Below are positions 1-11,689 of a stretch of DNA of 64,000 nucleotides, piece by piece. The notes under the pieces were generated by a model. It was not told where the DNA came from. It saw nothing but the letters and a program-made list of their open reading frames with translations, and ran no database searches. The stretch comes from Petrolisthes cinctipes (lineage: Eukaryota > Arthropoda > Malacostraca > Decapoda > Porcellanidae). The stretch's first letter is position 1; each line of letters begins with the position of its first letter. The stretch covers positions 1,984,001 to 2,048,000 of the forward strand of contig JAWQEG010000082.1 in NCBI GenBank assembly GCA_033782935.1, in the 5' to 3' direction. A program made the position numbers and the translations under genes.

Positions 1-690
1 GGCCTGTATCTGAGTAGGCATGTACAGATCGCTTTTAGGACCAAAAAATACCGAATTTTCGGGTGTTTTGAGCCTGAATTTGAGATATAAACGGGTACAG
101 AAGATGCATCCACATATCGACTTTGGACACTTAAAATATCGATTGTTAGCATGTTTTGAGCCTATATTTTGAAAACATTCTAGTACTAAGTAGGCATTTA
201 CAGATCACTTCTAGGACCCCAAAATATCGAATTTTCGGGTATTTTGAGCCTGATTTTGAGATATAAATGGGTACAGAAGATGCATCCGCATATCGACTTT
301 TAGGCACCTAAAAGATCGATTTTCAATATGTTATGGGCCTGTATTTTGAAAATACTCTAACACGGAATAGACATGTACAGTTCGCTTGTGAGACCCCAAA
401 ATATCGAATTTTCGGGTGTTTTGGGCCTAAATTTGAAATATTGACTTTGGGCACCTAAAATATCGATTTTTAGCATGTTTTGGGCCTATATTTTGAAAAT
501 ATTCAAGCACTGAGTAGGCATGTACAGATCGCTTCTGGGACCCCAAAATAACGAATTTTCGGGTATTTTGAGCCTGATTTTGAAATATAAACGGGTACAG
601 AAAATGCATGCACATATTGACTTTGGACACATAAAATATCGATTTTCAGCATGTTTTGGGCCTGTATTTTGTAAATATTCTAACACGGAG

Positions 691-867
691 TAGGCATGTA
701 CAGATCGCTTTTGGGACCCAAAAATATCGAATTTTCGGGTGTTTTGAGCCTGAATTTGAGATATAAGCAGGTACTGAAGATGCATGAACATATCGACTTT
801 CGGGCACCTAAAATATCGATTTTGAGCATGTTTTGGGTCTGTATCTTGAAAACATTCTAACTAGGAG
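691..867. repeat. Representative full-length 177-bp monomer (composite dimer)
   Basis: Chosen as a reference full-length unit, phased on TAGGCATG. Rephased to begin at GGGACC, the family consensus splits into an 89-bp subunit A (GGGACCCCAAAATATCGA... to ...ATATCGACTTTT) and an 88-bp subunit B (GGGCACCTAAAATATCGA... to ...AGATCGCTTCT). The two align without gaps at about 59 of 88 positions. Shared blocks include AAAATATCGA, TGTTTTGRGCCTG, CATG-ACA and ATCG near the ends. The basic evolutionary unit was therefore probably about 88 bp. The consensus has seven CpG sites against about seven expected. Confidence 0.9.
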
Positions 868-1220
868 TAGGCATGTACAGATCGCTTCTAGGACCCAAAA
901 ATACCGAATTTTCGGGTGTTTGGAGCCTGAATTTGAGATATAAACAGGTACAGAAGATGCATGCACATATCGACTTGGGACACTTAAAATATCGATTTTT
1001 AGCATGTTTTGAGCCTATATTTTGAAAACATTCTAGCACTAAGTAGGCATTTAGTGATCACTTCTGTGACCCCAAAATATCTAATTTTCGGGTGTTGTGA
1101 GCCTGAATTTGAGATATAATCGGGTACAGAAGATGCATGCACATATCGACTTTTGGGCACCTAAAAGATCGATTTTCAGTATGTTTTGGGCCTGTTACTT
1201 GAAAATACTCTAACACGGAG

Positions 1221-1367
1221 TAGGCATCTACAGTTCGCTTCTGGGACCCCAAAATATCGAATTTTCGGGTGCTTTGGGCCTGAATTTGAGATATCGACTT
1301 TGAGCACCTAAAATATCGATTTTTAGCATTATTTAGGCCTATTTTTTGAAAATATTCTAGCACTAAG
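1221..1367. repeat. Representative 147-bp variant monomer (29-bp deletion in subunit A)
   Basis: In this variant GAGATAT joins directly to CGACTTTGGG, whereas the full-length monomer has 29 extra bases (AAACGGGTACAGAAG... to ...GCACATAT) between them. The deleted block is bounded by ATAT on both sides, which fits deletion by slippage or microhomology. One T of the following T4 tract is also missing, giving 147 bp. The variant recurs through the whole window (for example near 410, 1290, 1970, 7310, 8140, 13680, 38120 and 42480). It is almost always followed by the GGGCCTATATTTTG type of subunit B, so it travels as a linked haplotype. Confidence 0.9.
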
Positions 1368-3228
1368 TAGGCATGTACAGATCACTTCTGGGACCCCAAA
1401 ATATCGAATTTTCGGGTGTTTTGAGCCTGAATTTGAGATATAAACGGGTACAGAAGATGCATGCACATATCGACTTTTGACAATTAAAATATCGATTTTA
1501 GCATGTTTTTTAACCTATATTTTAAAAAAACATTCTAGCACTGAGGAGGCATGTACAGATCGCTTCTGGGACCCAAAAATATCGAATTTTCGGGTGGTTT
1601 GAGGTTGAATTTGGGATATAAACGGGTGCAGAAGATGCATACACACATTGACTTTGGTCACCTAAAATATCGATTTTCAGCATGTTTTGGGCCTGTATTT
1701 TGAAAATACTCTACCACGGAGTAGGCAAGTTCAGATCGCTTCTGGAACCCCAAAATATCGAATTTTCGGGTGTTTGGAGCCTGAATTTGAGATATAAACA
1801 GGTACAGAAGATGCATTCACATATCGACTTTTGGGCACCTAAAACATTGATTTTCAGATTTTTTTTTTGGCCTGTATATTGAAAATACTCTAACACGGAG
1901 TACGCATGTACAGATCGCTTCTGGGACCCCAAAATATCGAATTTTCGGGTGTTTTGGGGCTGAATTTGAGATATCGACTTTGGGCACCTAAAATATCGAT
2001 TTAGAGAATGTTTTGGGCCTATATTTTGAAAATATTCTAGCACTAAGTAGGCATGTACAGATCACTTCTAGGACCCCAAAATATCGAATTTTCGGGTGTT
2101 TTGAGCCTGAATTTGTGATATAAACGGGTACAGAAGATGCATGCACATATCGATTTTTGACAATTAAAATATCGATTTTAGCATGTTTTTTAACCTATAT
2201 TTTAAAAAAACATTCTAGCACTGAGGAGGCATGTACAGATCGCTTCTGGGACCCAAAAATATCGAATTTTCGGGTGGTTTGAGGTTGAATTTGGGATATA
2301 AACGGGTGCAGAAGATGCATACACACATTGACTTTGGTCACCTAAAATATCGATTTTCAGCATGTTTTGGGCCTGTATTTTGAAAATACTCTAACACGGA
2401 GTAGGCAAGTTCAGATCGCTTCTGGAACCCCAAAATATCGAATTTTCGGGTGTTTGGAGCCTGAATTTAAGATATCGACTTTGGGCACCTAAAATATCGA
2501 TTTTTAGCATTATTTGGGCCTATATTTTGAAAATATTCTAGCACTAAGTAGGCATGTACAGATCACTTCTAGGACCCCAAAATATCGAATTTTCGGGTGT
2601 TTTGAGCCTGAATTTGTGATATAAACGGGTACAGAAGATGCATGCACATATCGATTTTTGACAATTAAAATATCGATTTTAGCATGTTTTTTAACCTATA
2701 TTTTAAAAAAACATTCTAGCACTGAGGAGGCATGTACAGATCGCTTCTGGGACCCAAAAATATCGAATTTTCGGGTGGTTTGAGGTTGAATTTGGGATAT
2801 AAACGGGTGCAGAAGATGCAAACACACATTGACTTTGGTCACCTAAAATATCGATTTTCAGCATGTTTTGGGCCTGTATTTTGAAAATACTCTAACACGG
2901 AGTAGGCAAGTTCAGATCGCTTCTGGAACCCCAAAATATCGAGTTTTCGGGTGTTTGGAGCCTGAATTTGAGATATAAACGGGTACAGAAGATGCATTCA
3001 CATATCGACTTTTGGGCACCTAAAACATTGATTTTCAGATTTTTTTTTTGGCCTGTATATTGAAAATACTCTAACACGGAGTACGCATGTACAGATCGCT
3101 TCTGGGACCCCAAAATATCGAATTTTCGGGTGTTTTGGGGCTGAATTTGAGATATCGACTTTGGGCACCTAAAATATCGATTTAGAGAATGTTTTGGGCC
3201 TATATTTTGAAAATATTCTAGCACTAAG
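1368..3228. repeat. Nested 680/501/680-bp tandem series
   Basis: Three related sub-blocks begin with TAGGCATGTACAGATCACTT at 1368, 2048 and 2549. The first and third are about 680 bp and nearly identical. The middle one is 501 bp and lacks one monomer, the one with the long T tract before GGCCTGTATATTG. All carry the distinctive GACAATTAAAATATCG and TTTTTTAACCTATATTTT variants. The offset of the outer pair, 1181 bp, equals the size difference between the two 3.85-kb blocks. Confidence 0.85.
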
Positions 3229-3386
3229 TAGGCATGTACAGATCACTTCTTGGACCCCAAAATATCGAATTTTCTGGTGTTTTGAGCCTGAATTTGAGAT
3301 ATAAACGAGTGCAGAAGATGCATACACATATTGACTTTGGGCACCTTGAATATCGATTTTCAGCATGTTTTGGGCCTGTATCTGAG
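3229..3386. repeat. Representative 158-bp variant monomer (18-bp deletion in subunit B)
   Basis: Here CTGTATCT joins directly to GAGTAGGCATG. The closest full-length form has CTGTATCTTGAAAACATT followed by CTAACTAGGAGTAGG, so the variant looks like that specific lineage minus 18 bp (TGAAAACATT plus CTAACTAG). The shared TATCT supports that parent over the TATTTTG lineage. The deletion removes the central palindromic segment found in other monomers. It recurs many times, for example at about 3380, 6050, 8870, 15385, 22165, 31110, 36540, 41550 and 61310. Confidence 0.85.
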
Positions 3387-3853
3387 TAGGCATGTACAGA
3401 TCGCTTCTGGGACCCCAAAATATCAAATTTTCGGGTGTTTGCAGCCTGAATTTGAGATATAAACGGGTACAGAAGATTCATGCACATATCGACTTTTGGG
3501 CACCTAAAAAATCGATTTTCTGTATGATTTGGGGCTGTATTTTGAAAATACTCTAACATAGAGTAGGTTGTACAAGTCTCTTCTGGGACCCCAAAATATC
3601 GAATTTTCGGGTGTTTTGGGCCTGAATTTGAGATATCGACTTTGGGCACCTAAAATATCGATTTGTATCATGTTTTGGGACTATATTTTAAAAGTATTCT
3701 AGCACTGAGTAAGCATGTACAGATCGCTTCTGGGACCCCAAAATATCGAATTTTCGGGTGTTTTGAGGTTGAATTTGATATATAAATGAGTTCAGAAGAT
3801 GCATACACATATTGACTTTGGGCACCTAAAATATCGATTTTCAGCATGTTTTG

Positions 3854-6175
3854 GGCTTGTATCTGAGTAGGCATGTACAGATCGCTTTTAGGACCAAAAA
3901 ATACCGAATTTTCGGGTGTTTTGAGCCTGAATTTGAGATATAAACGGGTACAGAAGATGCATCCACATATCGACTTTGGACACTTAAAATATCGATTGTT
4001 AGCATGTTTTGAGCCTATATTTTGAAAACATTCTAGTACTAAGTAGGCATTTACAGATCACTTCTAGGACCCCAAAATATCGAATTTTCGGGTATTTTGA
4101 GCCTGATTTTGAGATATAAATGGGTACAGAAGATGCATCCGCATATCGACTTTTAGGCACCTAAAAGATCGATTTTCAATATGTTATGGGCCTGTATTTT
4201 GAAAATACTCTAACACGGAATAGACATGTACAGTTCGCTTGTGAGACCCCAAAATATCGAATTTCGGGTGTTTTGGGCCTAAATTTGAAATATTGACTTT
4301 GGGCACCTAAAATATCGATTTTTAGCATGTTTTGGGCCTATATTTTGAAAATATTCAAGCACTGAGTAGGCATGTACAGATCGCTTCTGGGACCCCAAAA
4401 TAACGAATTTTCGGGTATTTTGAGCCTGATTTTGAAATATAAACGGGTACAGAAAATGCATGCACATATTGACTTTGGACACCTAAAATATCGATTTTCA
4501 GCATGTTTTGGGCCTGTATTTTGTAAATATTCTAACACGGAGTAGGCATGTACAGATCGCTTTTGGGACCCAAAAATATCGAATTTTCGGGTGTTTTGAG
4601 CCTGAATTTGAGATATAAGCAGGTACTGAAGATGCATGAACATATCGACTTTCGGGCACCTAAAATATCGATTTTGAGCATGTTTTGGGTCTGTATCTTG
4701 AAAACATTCTAACTAGGAGTAGGCATGTACAGATCGCTTCTAGGACCCAAAAATACCGAATTTTCGGGTGTTTGGAGCCTGAATTTGAGATATAAACAGG
4801 TACAGAAGATGCATGCACATATCGACTTGGGACACTTAAAATATCGATTTTTAGCATGTTTTGAGCCTATATTTTGAAAACATTCTAGCACTAAGTAGGC
4901 ATTTAGTGATCACTTCTGTGACCCCAAAATATCTAATTTTCGGGTGTTGTGAGCCTGAATTTGAGATATAATCGGGTACAGAAGATGCATGCACATATCG
5001 ACTTTTGGGCACCTAAAAGATCGATTTTCAGTATGTTTTGGGCCTGTTACTTGAAAATACTCTAACAAGGAGTAGGCATCTACAGTTCGCTTCTGGGACC
5101 CCAAAATATCGAATTTTCGGGTGCTTTGGGCCTGAATTTGAGATATCGACTTTGAGCACCTAAAATATCGATTTTTAGCATTATTTAGGCCTATTTTTTG
5201 AAAATATTCTAGCACTAAGTAGGCATGTACAGATCACTTCTGGGACCCCAAAATATCGAATTTTCGGGTGTTTTGAGCCTGAATTTGAGATATAAACGGG
5301 TACAGAAGATGCATGCACATATCGACTTTTGACAATTAAAATATCGATTTTAGCTTGTTTTTTAACCTATATTTTAAAAAAACATTCTAGCACTGAGGAG
5401 GCATGTACAGATCGCTTCTGGGACCCAAAAATATCGAATTTTCGGGTGGTTTGAGGTTGAATTTGGGATATAAACGGGTGCAGAAGATGCATACACACAT
5501 TGACTTTGGTCACCTAAAATATCGATTTTCAGCATGTTTTGGACCTGTATTTTGAAAATACTCTACCACGGAGTAGGCAAGTTCAGATCGCTTCTGGAAC
5601 CCCAAAATATCGAATTTTCGGGTGTTTGGAGCCTGAATTTGAGATATAAACGGGTACAGAAGATGCATTCACATATCGACTTTTGGGCACCTAAAACATT
5701 GATTTTCAGATTTTTTTTTTGGCCTGTATATTGAAAATACTCTAACACGGAGTACGCATGTACAGATCGCTTCTGGGACCCCAAAATATCGAATTTTCGG
5801 GTGTTTTGGGGCTGAATTTGAGATATCGACTTTGGGCACCTAAAATATCGATTTAGAGAATGTTTTGGGCCTATATTTTGAAAATATTCTAGCACTAAGT
5901 AGGCATGTACAGATCACTTCTTGGACCCCAAAATATCGAATTTTCTGGTGTTTTGAGCCTGAATTTGAGATATAAACGAGTGCAGAAGATGCATACACAT
6001 ATTGACTTTGGGCACCTAGAATATCGATTTTCAGCATGTTTTGGGCCTGTATCTGAGTAGGCATGTACAGATCGCTTCTGGGACCCCAAAATATAGAATT
6101 TTCGGGTGTTTGGAACCTGAATTTGAGATATAACGGGTACAGAAGATGCATGCACATATCGACTATTGGGCACCT
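3854..6175. repeat. 3.85-kb block, copy 2 (without the 1181-bp expansion)
   Basis: Second copy of the block that starts the window. It carries one copy of the 680-bp sub-block (about 5220-5899) where copy 1 has an expanded series. Homology to copy 1 ends near 6175, where copy 1 has a GATTTGGGGCTG variant and copy 2 has GTCTTGGGCC. Confidence 0.85.
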
Positions 6176-9100
6176 AAAAGATCGATTTTCTGTATGTCTT
6201 GGGCCTTTATTTTGAAAATACTCTAACACGGAGTAGGCATGTACCGTTCGCTTCTGGGACCCCAAAATATCGAATTTTCGGGTGTTTTGGGCCTGCATTT
6301 GAGATATCAACTTTGGGCACCTTAAATATCGATATTTAGCATGTTTTGGGCCTATATTTTGAAAATATCCTAGCACTGAGTAGGCATGTACAGATCGCTT
6401 CTGGAACTCCAAAATATAGAATTTTCGGGTGTTTTTAGCTGATTTTGAGATATAAACAGGTACTGAAGATGCATTCACATATCGACTTTGGACACTTAAT
6501 ATATCGATTTTTAGAATGCTTTGAGCCTATATTTTGAAAACATTTTAGTACTGAGTAGGCATGTACCGATCGCTTCTGGGACACAAAAATATCGAATTTT
6601 TGGGTGCTTTGAGGTTGAATTTGAGATATAAACGGGTGCAGGAGATACATACACATATTGACTTTGGGCACATAAAATATCGATTTTCAGCATGTTTTGG
6701 GCCTTTATCTGGGTAGGCATGTACAGATCGCTTCTGGGAACTCAAAATATCGAATTTTTGGGTGTTTTGAGTCTGAATTTGAGATATAAACGGGTACAGA
6801 AGATGCATTCACATATCGACTTTTGGGCACCTAAAATATCGATTTTCAGTATGTTTTGGGCCTGTATTTTGAAAATACTCTGACACGGAGTAGGCATGTA
6901 CAGTTCGCTTCTGGGACCCCAAAATATCAAATTTTCGGGTGTTTTGAGCCTGAATTTGAGATATAAACGGGTACAGAAGATGCATCCACATATCGACTTT
7001 GGACACTTAAAATATCGATTTTTAGCAATGTTTTTGTGCCTATATTTCGAAAACATTCTAGCACTAAGTAGGCATTTACAGATCACTTCTGGGACCCCAA
7101 AATATATAATTTTCGGGTGTTTTGAGCCTGAATTTGAGATATAAACGGGTACAGAAGATGCATTCACATATCGACTTATGGGCACCTAAAAGATCGATTT
7201 TCAGTATGTTTTGGGCCTGTAATTTGAAAATACTCTAACACGGAGTAGGCATGTACAGTTTGCTTCTGGGACCCCAAAATATCGAATTTTCGGGTGTTTT
7301 GGGCCTGAATTTGAGATATCGACTTTGGGCACCTAAAATATCGATTTTTAGCATGTTTTAGGTCTATATTTTGAAAATATTCTAGCACTAAGTAGGCATG
7401 TACAGATCACTTCTGAGACCCCAAAATATTGAATTTTTGTGTCTTTTGAGCCTGAATTTCAGATATAAACGGGTACAGAAGATGCATCCACATATCGACT
7501 TTGGACACTTAAAATATCGATTTTTAGCATGTTTTGAGCCTATATTTCGAAAACATTCTAGCACTAAGTAGGCATTTACAGATCACTTCTGGGACCCCAA
7601 AATATCTAATTTTCGGGTGTTTTGAGCCTGAATTTGAGATATAAACGGGTACAGAAGATGCATTCACATATCGACTTATGGGCACCTAAAAGATCGATTT
7701 TCAGTATGTTTTGGGCCTGTAATTTGAAAATACTCTAACACGGAGTAGGCATGTACAGTTCGCTTCTTTGACCCCAAAATATCGAATTTTCGGGTGTTTT
7801 GGGCGTGAATTTGAGATATCGACTTTCGGCACCTAAAATATCGATTTATAGCATGTTTTAGGTCTTTATTTTGAAAATATTCTAGCACTAAGTAGGCATG
7901 TATAGATCACTTCTGAGACCCCAAAATATTGAATTTTTGTGTGTTTTGAGCTTGAATTTGAGATATAAACGGGTACAGAAGATGCATCCACATATCGACT
8001 TTTGGGCACCTAAAAGATCGATTTTCAGTATGTTTTGGGCCTGTATATTGAAAATACTCTAACACGGAGTAGGCATGTACAGTTCGCTTCTGGGACCCCA
8101 AAATATCGAATTTTCGGGTGTTTTGGGCCTAAAATTGACATATCGACTTTGGGCACCTAAAATATCGATTTTTAGCATGTTTTGGGCCTATATTTTGAAA
8201 ATATTGTAGCACTTAGTAGGCATGTACAGATCGCTTCTGGGACCCCAAAATATCGAATTTTCGGGTGTTTTGAGCCTGAATTTGAGATATAAACGGGTAC
8301 AGAAGATGCATCCACATATCGACTTTTAGGCACCTAAAAGATCGATTTTCAGTATGTTTTGGGCCTGTATATTGAAAATACTCTAACAAGGAGTATGCAT
8401 GTACAGATCACTTCTGGGACCCCAAAATATCGAATTTTCGGGTGTTTTGGGCCTGAAATTGAGATATCGACTTTGGGCACCTAAAATATCGATTTTTAGC
8501 ATGTTTTGGGCCTATATTTTGAAAATATTGTGGCACTGAGTAGGCATGTACAGATCGCTTCTAGGACCCTAAAATATCGAATTTTCGGGTGTTTTGAGCC
8601 TGAATTTGTGATATAAACGGGTACAGAAGATGCATGCACATATCGACTTTGGACACTTAAAATATCGATTTTTAGCATGTTTTGAGCCTATATTTTGAAA
8701 ACATTCTAGCACTGAGTAGGCATGTACAGATCGCTTCTGGGACTCAAAAATATCGAATTTTCGGGTGTTTTGAGGTTGAATTTGGGATATAAACGGGTGC
8801 AGAATATGCATACACGTATTGACTTTGGGCACATAAAATATCGATTTTCAGCATGTTTTGGGCCTGTATCTGAGTAGGCATGTACAGATCGCTTCTGGGA
8901 CCCCAAAATATCGTATTTACGGGTGTTTGGAGCCTGAATTTGATATATAAAAGGGTACAGAAGATGCATGCACATATCGACTTTTGGGCACCTAATGGAT
9001 CGATTTTCTGTATGATTTGGGGCTGTATTTTGAAAATACTCTAACATAGAGTAGGTTGTAGAGATCGCTTCTGGGACCCCAAAATATCGAATTCTCGGGT

Positions 9101-11689
9101 GTTTTGGGCCTGAATTTGAGATATCGACTTTGGGCACCTAAAATATCGATTTTTAGTATGTTTTGGGACTATATTTTAAAAGTATTCTAGCACTGAGTAA
9201 GCATGTACAGATCGCTTCTGGGACCCCAAAATATCGAATTTTCGGGTGTTTTGAGGCTGAATTTGAGATATAAACGGGTACAGAAAATGCATGCACTTTG
9301 GGCACCTAAAATATCGATTTTCAGCATGTTTTGGACGTGTATTTTGAAAATACTTTAACACGGAGTAGGCATGTACAGATCGGTTCTGGGACCCAAAAAT
9401 ATCGAATTTTCGGGTGTTTTGAGCCTGAATTTGAGATATAAACAGGTACTAAAGATGCATGCACATATCGACTTTTGGACACTTAAAATATCGATTTTTA
9501 GCATGTTTTGGGTCTGTATCATGAAAACATTCTAACTAGGAGTAGGCATGTACAGATCGCTTCTGGGACCCCAAAATATCGAATTTTCGGGTGTTTTGAG
9601 CCTGAATTTGAGATATAAACGGGTACAGAAGATGCATCCGCATATCGACTTTTAGGCACCTAAATGATCGATTTTCAGTATGTTCTGGGCCTGTATTTTG
9701 AAAATACTCTAACACGGAATAGACATGTACAGTTTGCTTGGGGGACCCCAAAATATCGAATTTTCGGGTGTTTTGGGCCTGAATTTTAGATATTGACTTT
9801 GGGCACCTAAAATATCGATTTTTAGCATGTTTTGGGCCTATATTTTGAAAATATTCTAGCACTGAGTAGGCATGTACAGATCGCTTCTGGGACCCCAAAA
9901 CATCGAATTTTCGGGTGTTTTGAGCCTGAATTTGAGATATAAACGGGTACAGAAGATCCATGCACATATCGACTTTTGGGCACCAAAAAGATTTATTTTC
10001 AGATATTATTTTTTGGCCTGTATATTGAAAATACTCTAACACGGAGTACGCATGTACAGATCGCTTCTGGGACTCCAAAATATCGAATTTTCGGGTGTTT
10101 TGGGCCTGAATTTGAGATATCGACTTTGAGCACCTAAAATATCGATTTTTAGCATGTTTTGGGCCTATTTTTTAAAAAATATTCTAGCACTAGGTAGGCA
10201 TGTACAGATCACTTCTGGGACCCCAAAATATCGAATTTTCGGGTGTTTTGAGCCTGAATTTGAGATATAAACATGTACAGAAGATGCATGCACATATCGA
10301 CTTTGGACACTTAAAATATCGATTTTTAGCATGTTTTAAGCAGATATTTTGAAAACATTCTAACTAGGAGTAGGCATGTGCAGATCGCTTCTAGGACCCA
10401 AAAATACCGAATTTTCGGGTGTTTTGAGCCTTAATTTGAGAGATATAAACGGGTTCAGAAAATGCATTCACTTATCGACTTTGGACACTTAAGATATCGA
10501 TTTTTAGCATATTTTGAGCCTATATTTTGAAGACATTCTAGCACTGAGTAGGCATATACAGATCGCTTCTGGGACCCCAAAATATCGAATTTTCATGTGT
10601 TTTGAGGTTGAATTTGAGATATAAACGAGTGCAGAAGATAAATACACATATAGACTTTGGGCACCTAAAATATCGATTTTCAGCATGTTTTGGGCCTATA
10701 TCTTAGTAGGCATGTACAGATCGCTTTTGGGACCGCAAAATATCGAAATTTCGGGTGTTTCGGGCCTGATTTTGAGATATCGACTTTGGGCACTTAAATT
10801 ATCGATTTTCAGCATGTTTTGGGCCGGTATATTGAAAATACTCTAACACGGAGTAGGCATGTACAGATCGCTTCTGGGACCCCAAAATATCGAATTTTCG
10901 GGTGTTTTGGTCCTGAATTTGAGATATCGACTTTGGGCACCTAAAAATATCGATTTTTAGCATGTTTTGGACCTATATTTTGAAAATATTCTAGCACTGA
11001 GTAGGCATGTACAGATCGCTTCTGGGACCTAAAAATATCGAGTTTTCGGGTGTTTTGAGGTTGAATTTGAGATATATACGAGTTCAGAAAATGCATACAC
11101 ATATTGACTTTGGGCACCTAAAATATCGATTTTCAGCATTTTTTGGGCTTGTATCTGAGTAGGCATGTACAGATCGCTTTTGGGACCCCAAAATATTGAA
11201 TTTTCGTGTGTTTGGTGCCTGAATTTGAGATATAAACGGGTACAGAAGATGTATGCACATATCGACTTTGGACACTTAAAATATCGATTTTTAGCATGTT
11301 TTGAGCTTATATTTTGAAAATATTTTAGCACTAAGTAGGCATGTACAGATCACTTCTGGGACCCCAAAATATCGAATTTTAGGGTTTTTTGAGCCTGAAA
11401 TTGAGATATAAACGGGTACAGAAGATGTATGCACATATCGACTTTTGGGCACCTAAAATATCGATTTTCTGTATGTTTTGGGCCTGTATTTTGAAAATAC
11501 TCTAACACGGAGTAGGCATGTACAGTTCGCTTCTGGGACCCCAAAATATCGAATTTTCGGGTGTTTTGGTCCTGAATTTGAGATATCGACTTTGGGCACC
11601 TAAAATATCGATTTTTAGCATGTTTTGGGCCTTTATTTTGAAAATATTCTAGCACTGAGTAGGCATGTACAGATCGCTTCTGGAACTCC
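6176..11689. repeat. Mixed satellite segment with 500- and 324-bp local periods
   Basis: More heterogeneous array. A roughly 500-bp trimer (177 + 177 + 147) is repeated at about 6900-7400 and 7400-7900. A 324-bp dimer (177 + 147) is repeated at about 7900-8550. Beyond that, monomer types alternate without an obvious long period. No gene is seen. Confidence 0.8.
9198..9365. repeat. Representative 168-bp variant monomer (about 10-bp deletion)
   Basis: GATGCATGCA, or here AATGCATGCA, is followed directly by CTTTGGGCACC; the usual CATATCGACT segment is missing. The same junction is seen near 9295, 16143, 20960, 39273, 44625, 53630, 54799, 55978 and 63412. It is a minor lineage repeatedly copied inside larger repeat units. 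Confidence 0.8.

Larger units (their letters stand above)
1..3500. repeat. 3.85-kb block, copy 1 (partial at window edge)
   Basis: The sequence from position 1 recurs almost unchanged from about 3854. The offset is 3853 up to about 415, then 3852 because copy 2 lacks one T in its AATTTTCGGG. Correspondence is near-perfect through about 2040. Copy 1 then contains an extra 1181 bp (positions about 2049-3229) that copy 2 lacks. After it, 3229 onward matches 5900 onward (offset 2671) until identity fades around 3500. Confidence 0.88.
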
